A stretch of 11,687 nt of DNA from Rhodoferax sp. Its GTDB lineage: Bacteria; Pseudomonadota; Gammaproteobacteria; Burkholderiales; Burkholderiaceae_C. Each line of letters opens with the position of its first letter. Positions within the stretch are counted from its first letter, which is position 1. This document shows positions 7,647 through 11,687 of this stretch, in pieces. The DNA lies in the NCBI GenBank assembly GCA_021737905.1, contig JAIPDA010000057.1, positions 1 through 11,687 of the forward strand. The letters are read 5' to 3'. A model generated the notes under the pieces. The model worked only from the letters and a program-made list of their open reading frames with translations. It was not told the DNA's origin and made no database searches. Both the position numbers and the translations under genes were made by a program.

Positions 7647-8207
7647 ATGAACTTGCAGCGTATGCAAAGAACGCTAGTTTGTGATACTTCCGTGCGCTGG
7701 TTTCTGGGCGCAGCTCTGGCGCTGACGCTGGCCTGCGCCCAAGCGCAAGAAGTTAATCGCCCGGCCGCGGCCGCCGCAGCTGCGGTGCCAGCGGTGCCCT
7801 GCCCCGCTGCCAAAAAGCTGCTGGCGCCGCAGCTCTATGGGCAGTGGCTGGCGGTATTTGACAAGCCGCCACGCGGCCTGCCGGTGCAGGCTCTGGTGCT
7901 GCTGGAAAAGCACGCGGAGTTCAGCGACAGCCTGGCGGGCATGGTGCAGCGCGACTTGCGCAGCGCGCCGGGCGGCAGGGTGGCGGGCCACGCCAGCCGC
8001 GCTCAGCTGGCCGGCGACATTGAAGCCGGTACGCTGCTGCTGGACGAGTCATCCAACGGCATCAACCTGACGGCCAGCTGGGACGGCCAGATCGTCGAGG
8101 GCAGCTGCGGTCGCACGGTCAAAGGCCTGTGGAAAGACCTCAGCAACGAGGCCCTGCCCGATGCACCTGATGTGCCTTTTGTGTTGACCCGGCAAAACGG
8201 CTGGTAA
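7647..8207 (+). CDS. Small exported protein of unknown function, downstream of rep
   Basis: I do not recognise this 186-residue protein. The start ATG at 7647 is chosen because GAGG (7638-7641), overlapping the rep stop codon, lies five bases before it, and because a signal peptide begins there: a basic n-region, then hydrophobic WFLGAALALTLAC (18-30). A signal peptidase I site after AQA (about residue 33) looks likeliest. TLAC (27-30) is an imperfect lipobox, so a lipoprotein is possible. An Ala/Pro linker (39-51) follows, then a globular part with LYGQWLAVF (63-71), ASWDGQIVEGSCGRTVKGLW (143-162) and a pair of cysteines (C52, C154) that could form a disulfide. The alternating beta-rich pattern around the G-x-W motif vaguely recalls small calycin-type or protease-inhibitor barrels; that is inference only. 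Tight spacing implies co-transcription and translational coupling with rep, an unexpected partner for an exported protein. Confidence 0.8.
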   Translation: MNLQRMQRTLVCDTSVRWFLGAALALTLACAQAQEVNRPAAAAAAAVPAVPCPAAKKLLAPQLYGQWLAVFDKPPRGLPVQALVLLEKHAEFSDSLAGMVQRDLRSAPGGRVAGHASRAQLAGDIEAGTLLLDESSNGINLTASWDGQIVEGSCGRTVKGLWKDLSNEALPDAPDVPFVLTRQNGW

Positions 8208-8233
8208 ATCACTGACCGGCAAGCAGTTTTTTT
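8200..8233 (+). terminator. Possible intrinsic terminator after the rep operon
   Basis: GCTGGT (8200-8205) can pair with ACCGGC (8215-8220), with one G-U, around a nine-base loop. A seven-T run (8227-8233) follows after a gap of six bases, so it is not a textbook terminator. Its position, across the stop codon of the exported-protein gene and before lplT, fits the end of the rep transcript. The stem is weak. Confidence 0.35.
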
Positions 8234-8250
8234 CGTCACGCCTTTGTCAC
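8233..8250 (+). promoter_or_regulatory. Candidate Pho box upstream of lplT (weak)
   Basis: Two heptamers, TCGTCAC (8233-8239) and TTGTCAC (8244-8250), form a direct repeat with the 11-base period of PhoB binding units (consensus CTGTCAT-N4-CTGTCAC). Counting the 18 positions, 11 agree; the four-base spacer GCCT is not AT-rich as is usual. A -10-like CTTAAT lies at 8270-8275, farther than the usual ten bases. It partly overlaps the T-run of the possible terminator. The lplT ATG at 8296 lacks a ribosome site. Confidence 0.3.
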
Positions 8251-8295
8251 TGCAATGACCGCCAGTTGACTTAATCGCCCCGCAGAATCGGCGCG

Positions 8296-9507
8296 ATGCC
8301 ATCAGGTTTTTATCTCATCCTTGCGGCTCAGTTTTTTTCTGCACTGGCTGACAACGGCTTGCTGATTGTCACGATTGCACTGCTGTCTGAGCAAGGTCTG
8401 CCTGTGTGGTGGGCACCGCTGTTGAAGTTTGTTTTCACGGTGTCTTATGTGGTGCTGGCTCCTTTTGTAGGACCGCTGGCCGATGCCTTTCCTAAAGCGC
8501 GCCTGATGGCATGCATGAATGGCATCAAGATTGTGGGCGTATGCGCTTTGTTGCTGGGTTTGAACCCGCTGCTGGCTTTTGCCATTGCCGGTTTGGGTGC
8601 GGCCGCTTATGCGCCGGCCAAGTACGGGCTGATCACGGAAATCGTCGGTCCGGACCATCTGGTCAAAGCCAATGGCTGGCTGGAAACCTCCATCGTCTGC
8701 GCCGCCTTGTTGGGTGCCGTGCTCGGCGGGGTCTTGGTCAATTCCAGTGTCATGGCCGGCTTGGGCAGCCTGCCTTTGCTAGATACGCTGGTTTTGCACT
8801 CTGAGCTGTACCCTTCGCTGGTGGCGCTGCTGCTGATCTACGCACTGGCCAGCGTACTGAACATGGGCATACCGCACAGCGGAGCAAACTACCCGGCCAG
8901 CACGCTGCACCCCATGGAGTTGATGAAAGATTTCTGGCGTGCCAACCGGCTGCTGTGGCGGGACGCAGAAGGTGGTTTGTCCCTGGGCGTGACCACGATT
9001 TTCTGGGGGCTGGGTGCGACGCTGCAATTTGTAGTGTTGAAGTGGTCGGCTGACATACTGGGTTTACCGCTGGAGCATGCGGCCTACTTGCAGGCGGCTG
9101 TGGCAGTTGGCGTGGTGGCGGGCGCAGGCATAGCCGGACGCTGGATTGCGCTGCGAAACGCCAAGCGGGTTTTACCGGCGGGCGTGCTGATGGGCTTGCT
9201 CATTGTGGGCAGCGCCCATGTAACGCAGCTCAGCACCGCACTGGTCGTGCTGTTGGTCATGGGTGCAGTGGGCGGTATTTTGGTGGTACCACTCAATGCG
9301 CTGCTGCAGCACCGGGGCTTCGTACTGTTAACTGCCGGCCGGTCGATTGCCGTTCAGGGTTTTAATGAAAACCTGAGCGTTTTATGCATGCTGGGGATTT
9401 ACGCGGGGCTGGTGGCGGCCGATATTTCAATCGTCAGCCTGATGACCCTGTTTGGCCTGTGTACCGCAGTCGCGCTGGGCCTGATGATTAGACGCGCGAG
9501 GCGTTAA
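8296..9507 (+). CDS. lplT: Lysophospholipid transporter LplT
   Basis: LplT is an inner-membrane major-facilitator flippase that moves lysophospholipids such as lyso-PE and lyso-PG from the periplasmic to the cytoplasmic leaflet, where an acyltransferase (Aas in E. coli) makes them diacyl again. The 403 residues and about twelve hydrophobic segments match the family (E. coli 397). Signatures shared with E. coli LplT are AQFFSALADNGLL (11-23), APFVGPLADAFPK (55-67), GAAAYAPAKYGLITE (101-115), LVKANGWLE (122-130), the mid-protein TTIFWGLGATLQF, and near the end VVPLNALLQHRG and SIAVQGFNEN. No aas-type acyltransferase domain is fused or adjacent in the window. The ATG at 8296 has no visible Shine-Dalgarno, but it starts exactly at the expected first helix. 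Its last 20 bases overlap, tail to tail, the end of the glycosyltransferase gene. Upstream there is a weak Pho-box-like repeat. Confidence 0.9.
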   Translation: MPSGFYLILAAQFFSALADNGLLIVTIALLSEQGLPVWWAPLLKFVFTVSYVVLAPFVGPLADAFPKARLMACMNGIKIVGVCALLLGLNPLLAFAIAGLGAAAYAPAKYGLITEIVGPDHLVKANGWLETSIVCAALLGAVLGGVLVNSSVMAGLGSLPLLDTLVLHSELYPSLVALLLIYALASVLNMGIPHSGANYPASTLHPMELMKDFWRANRLLWRDAEGGLSLGVTTIFWGLGATLQFVVLKWSADILGLPLEHAAYLQAAVAVGVVAGAGIAGRWIALRNAKRVLPAGVLMGLLIVGSAHVTQLSTALVVLLVMGAVGGILVVPLNALLQHRGFVLLTAGRSIAVQGFNENLSVLCMLGIYAGLVAADISIVSLMTLFGLCTAVALGLMIRRARR

Positions 9508-10774
9508 GCGGCGTGCTGCGCGGCGGGGTTCCGCTGTGCGTGATGAGACGGCTTGCATCGATCACTTCTTGCAGTTCGTTTTCGAATTTTTCAACAATGC
9601 AAGCCCAATCCAGCCCTAGCGCTGTCTGACGCGCAGCGGCAGCCATGCTTTTGAGCTGCACCGGCTGCGCTGCGACTTCGCTCGCGGCAAAAACAAAATC
9701 TTCAGCATCGCGCATTGCCGCCAGGCGACCATTGACACCGCTGACGATCATTTCAGCCGCCGCAGCGTAATGAAAAGCCACTACCGGCAGGCCGCTGGCC
9801 ATGGCTTCGGTGGTGACATTGCCAAATGTCTCGGTGAGACTGGGCATCAGAAACAGGTCGGCTGAGGCATAGTGCTCGGCCAGGGTGTGACCGCGCAATT
9901 GCCCGGTGAAAATCGCCCGGGGGCACTTGAGTTGCAGCTCTTGCAGCATCGGGCCGTGACCCACCAGCACCAGGCGTGCGCTTGGCTGACGTGCCTGTAT
10001 CGCTTCGAATGCGCGCAGCAACAAGTCCAGATTTTTTTCTTTGGCAAGGCGCCCCACACACAGCACGGCCAAATCTTGCGGGGCCAGCCCCCATTGCTGG
10101 CGCAGGGCATCACTGCGGTGTGCCGGGTCGTAAGCGACCGTATCGACGCCGCGGCTCACCACTTTGAGCCTTTGAAAACCAACCGCGGCCAAAGACGCGC
10201 GCAAGGCTTCTGTCGGCACCATGGTGCAGCCTGCATGGTTGTGGAATTTTTTGAGATAAGCCATGATGGGCTTGTATAAAAAGCCGACGCCGTAGTGCGT
10301 GCTGTAGCTTTGAAAGTTAGTCCGGTAATCGGTTGACACCGGCAGCTTCAAGTACATGGCAGCGCGCAAAGCAGACCAGCCCAAGGGCCCCTCGGTAGCG
10401 ATGTGTACAACGTCCGGTCGCTTGAGTTGCCACAGACGTATCAAGCTACTTTTCGAAGGAATCCCCATGCGCAAGTCAGGATAGTTGGGTATAGGAAAGC
10501 CACGCATCAAGACTTCTTGATAGCCTGCATACATGTCATCCTGGGCAGCGGCATCTGTGCCGTTTTGTCGCAATCTGACCAGCTGCAACGCGTGGTTTGC
10601 GTTGCGCAAACCCTCCACCACCTTGGACAAGGTCACGGCAACGCCGTTGACTTCCGGCGGGTAAGTTTCTGATACGACCGCAATGCGCAATGACCGGTTG
10701 TTCGCCGGGAAATTGTCTACAAGCAGGTTTTGTGGGTATTCAAATTCCATGCCCGAATCTTGCCGGCGATACAT
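9488..10774 (-). CDS. GT4-type (GT-B fold) glycosyltransferase, probable glycolipid synthase
   Basis: This is a retaining GT-B glycosyltransferase of family 4 (group 1), cytoplasmic or on the inner face of the membrane. The N-terminal acceptor domain starts at LRIAVVSETYPPEVNGVAVTL (29-49), followed by PDVVHIATEGPLG (120-132) and DYRTNFQSY (149-157). The C-terminal nucleotide-sugar domain has VLCVGRLAKEKNLDLLLRAF (237-256), VLVGHGP (269-275) and the EX7E motif E315-TFGNVTT-E323 in PSLTETFGNVTTEAMASGLPVVA. Sequences with the SETYPP.VNGVA.T opening include phosphatidylinositol mannosyltransferases, sulfoquinovosyl-diacylglycerol synthase and other lipid glycosyltransferases; the exact sugar and acceptor are not decided by sequence. 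M1 (10772-10774) and M9 (10748-10750) are both possible starts, neither with a ribosome site; the conserved core begins at residue 29, so the shorter form is credible. Length 428 is usual for the family. It is divergent from the Mpo1-like gene across 136 bases. Confidence 0.86.
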   Translation of the reverse strand: MYRRQDSGMEFEYPQNLLVDNFPANNRSLRIAVVSETYPPEVNGVAVTLSKVVEGLRNANHALQLVRLRQNGTDAAAQDDMYAGYQEVLMRGFPIPNYPDLRMGIPSKSSLIRLWQLKRPDVVHIATEGPLGWSALRAAMYLKLPVSTDYRTNFQSYSTHYGVGFLYKPIMAYLKKFHNHAGCTMVPTEALRASLAAVGFQRLKVVSRGVDTVAYDPAHRSDALRQQWGLAPQDLAVLCVGRLAKEKNLDLLLRAFEAIQARQPSARLVLVGHGPMLQELQLKCPRAIFTGQLRGHTLAEHYASADLFLMPSLTETFGNVTTEAMASGLPVVAFHYAAAAEMIVSGVNGRLAAMRDAEDFVFAASEVAAQPVQLKSMAAAARQTALGLDWACIVEKFENELQEVIDASRLITHSGTPPRSTPLNASRV

Positions 10775-10789
10775 AACGATTTTGTGACA
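10772..10789 (-). promoter_or_regulatory. Partial Pho-box-like repeat at the glycosyltransferase start (weak)
   Basis: Read on the minus strand, TTGTCAC (10789-10783) is followed after AAAA by TCGTTAT (10778-10772), again with the 11-base period; 11 of 18 positions fit the Pho-box consensus, with GTCA changed to GTTA in the second unit. It runs into the M1 start codon, so it could act only if translation starts at M9 or later. No convincing -10 element follows. Possibly chance. Confidence 0.2.
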
Positions 10790-10814
10790 AGCCGGTGTTT
10801 AAATTGAAACCACC

Positions 10815-10832
10815 ACGTCATGAAAATGTCAC
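10815..10832 (+). promoter_or_regulatory. Candidate Pho box upstream of the Mpo1-like gene
   Basis: ACGTCAT (10815-10821), spacer GAAA, and ATGTCAC (10826-10832) form an 11-base-period direct repeat; 13 of 18 positions agree with the Pho-box consensus CTGTCATAAATCTGTCAC. Exactly ten bases downstream is TAAATT (10843-10848), a plausible -10 at the usual distance for PhoB-activated promoters, which often lack a -35 element. The resulting leader of about 55 bases ends with the clear ribosome site GAGG (10902-10905). Confidence 0.45.
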
Positions 10833-10910
10833 GCTGGCAGACTAAATTGAAGACTCAATGCCAGTCTCAGTGCATTGCCTGTTGCATCCTGAAAACTATT
10901 TGAGGTTCAT

Positions 10911-11519
10911 ATGCCCGCAATTTTCGATGAATTGAAAACCCAGCGCTGGGATGACCACCGTTATTACCACCACAGCCGCATCAACCAGAGCCTGCACCTG
11001 GTCAGCGCCTTGAGTTTTGTGACTTCGTATGCGCTGCTGTTCGTTAACCCGGCCTGGGCTGCGCTGCTGGCATGGACAGTTTCTATGACGAGTCGCCAGG
11101 CGGGTCACTTCTTTTTCGAGCCCCGCGGCTATGACCATGTGAACCAGGCCACTGACGAGCACAAAGAGGAAATCAAGATCGGCTACAACATTCGCCGCAA
11201 AATTGTGCTTCTGGCCATCTGGGCGCTGATGCCCGTGGTGCTCTGGCTTGAGCCCTCACTCTTCGGTTTGATTGTTCCCGCTAACGGCTTGATGGAGTTT
11301 CTCAACGACGTCGGACTGTCCTGGCTGGCGCTGGGTGTGGCTGGTCTGCTGTTTCGGGTGCTTCAATTGTGGGTTCAAAAGGACTTGATGACCGGCTTGG
11401 TCTGGGCCTTGAAAATTATCACCGACCCCTTTCACGACATCATGCTTTACTACAAGGCGCCTTTGGCTTTGCTGCGCGGCGAGATGATCGACCCCATGGA
11501 ACACGTGCGTCGGGACTGA
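10911..11519 (+). CDS. Multi-pass membrane protein, Mpo1-like (DUF962) family resemblance
   Basis: This is a 202-residue integral membrane protein. The ATG at 10911 follows TTGAGG (10900-10905) at good spacing. Hydrophobic segments are at about 31-58, 97-123 and 134-155, with shorter amphipathic stretches near 163-190. The N-terminal part has H21-xxx-N25-xxx-H29 (HSRINQSLH), a membrane pair, then GHFFFEP (65-71) with H76 and H84. This order (HxxxNxxxH, hydrophobic hairpin, GHxxxE) resembles DUF962/Mpo1-like proteins, whose yeast member is an iron-dependent dioxygenase acting on 2-hydroxy fatty acids in the ER membrane. The clustered histidines (16, 20, 21, 29, 66, 76, 84) would suit a metal centre facing one side of the membrane. 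The C-terminal half beyond residue 95 is longer than that domain needs and I do not recognise it. Activity here is unproven; the neighbouring lipid genes fit a lipid role. Confidence 0.55.
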   Translation: MPAIFDELKTQRWDDHRYYHHSRINQSLHLVSALSFVTSYALLFVNPAWAALLAWTVSMTSRQAGHFFFEPRGYDHVNQATDEHKEEIKIGYNIRRKIVLLAIWALMPVVLWLEPSLFGLIVPANGLMEFLNDVGLSWLALGVAGLLFRVLQLWVQKDLMTGLVWALKIITDPFHDIMLYYKAPLALLRGEMIDPMEHVRRD

Positions 11520-11534
11520 CCTGCCCAGATGGAT

Positions 11535-11568
11535 TTGCCGGCAGCGTCTTCAAACGCCCTGCCTGCAA
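11535..11568. terminator. Imperfect hairpin between convergent genes
   Basis: TTGC (11535-11538), GGCAG (11540-11544) and CG (11545-11546) can pair with CG (11555-11556), CTGCC (11559-11563) and GCAA (11565-11568) around an eight-base loop, with one mismatch and a two-base bulge. It lies between the stop of the Mpo1-like gene and the stop of the partial gene on the other strand, where a shared terminator would be expected. There is no T-tract on either strand, so it is only a candidate. Confidence 0.3.
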
Positions 11569-11573
11569 GCCCC

Positions 11574-11687
11574 TCAGCGCGGTTGGCGCAGCATCTCTTT
11601 GAAAATTCCCTTTCGTATCGTCTGGTTGCTTTGCTCGGGACCATCCCACCAACCGGCATCTTGCATGTCTTGGGCTGCCTGGGTAAA
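11574..11687 (-). CDS. C-terminal end of an unidentified protein, cut by the right window edge
   Basis: On the minus strand a frame is open from the window edge to a TGA at 11574-11576, giving 37 residues ending in KGIFKEMLRQPR. The composition (charged and polar, with DAGWWDGPEQ and IRKGIFKEML) looks like a soluble protein tail rather than noise. A stop shortly after the convergent hairpin fits a gene end. The family is not recognisable from so little. The opposite strand is also open over the same triplets (from an ATG at 11529), but that frame has no ribosome site and a Leu-rich antisense-like composition, so the minus strand is preferred. Confidence 0.45.
   Translation of the reverse strand, partial: FTQAAQDMQDAGWWDGPEQSNQTIRKGIFKEMLRQPR

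Noticed and set aside
7763..7785. Palindromes GGCCGCGGCC and CCGCAGCTGCGG
   Set aside because: They lie in codons for the Ala-rich linker after the signal peptide and are explained by repeated GCC/GCG codons in GC-rich DNA.
10834..10864. Inverted repeat CTGGCA...TGCCAG and repeated AGACT words in the divergent spacer
   Set aside because: The arms are only six bases with a 19-base gap, too weak to call an operator or hairpin without comparative data.
11529..11687. A plus-strand open frame after the Mpo1-like gene
   Set aside because: It uses the same triplets as the more protein-like minus-strand frame, has no ribosome site, and has a Leu-rich antisense-type composition. It cannot be fully excluded because the window ends.

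Overview
The window reads as about 60% GC chromosomal housekeeping DNA of a betaproteobacterium, most likely Burkholderiales and probably Comamonadaceae (Polaromonas/Rhodoferax-like). This rests on the PriA, Rep, monomeric isocitrate dehydrogenase and LplT sequences, frequent GC-ending codons, and a Neisseria dRS3-like hairpin repeat. I see no rRNA, tRNA, CRISPR array, insertion sequence, phage gene or toxin-antitoxin pair. Coding density is high and no stretch over 300 bases lacks a gene.

Layout, left to right. (1) 2-1960 (+): priA, the primosomal helicase, lacking its N-terminus at the window edge. It converges on (2) 1975-4212 (-): icd, the monomeric NADP-type isocitrate dehydrogenase, 14 bases away. 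(3) 4213-4403: a non-coding spacer holding two hairpin repeat units. (4) 4404-5372 (-): an AEC-family permease. (5) 5373-5509: a divergent control region with a promoter-like pair and a hairpin plus T-tract. (6) 5510-7639 (+): rep, a UvrD/Rep-type helicase, followed 7 bases later by (7) 7647-8207 (+): a small exported protein of unknown function, probably co-transcribed. (8) 8208-8295: terminator-like and Pho-box-like sequences. (9) 8296-9507 (+): lplT, a lysophospholipid flippase, whose end overlaps by 20 bases the end of (10) 9488-10774 (-): a GT4 glycosyltransferase. (11) 10775-10910: a second divergent control region with the best Pho-box-like site. (12) 10911-11519 (+): a multi-pass membrane protein resembling the Mpo1-like/DUF962 family. 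(13) 11574-11687 (-): probably the C-terminal end of a gene that continues beyond the right edge.

Two themes emerge. The left half carries DNA replication-restart functions (PriA, Rep) beside central metabolism. The right half (lplT, glycosyltransferase, Mpo1-like protein) has a membrane-lipid flavour. Both of its 5' control regions contain GTCA-N7-GTCA direct repeats with the 11-base period of PhoB binding sites. My main hypothesis is that this is a phosphate-starvation-responsive membrane-lipid recycling and glycolipid locus. It is an inference from motif spacing and gene families, not a demonstrated system.
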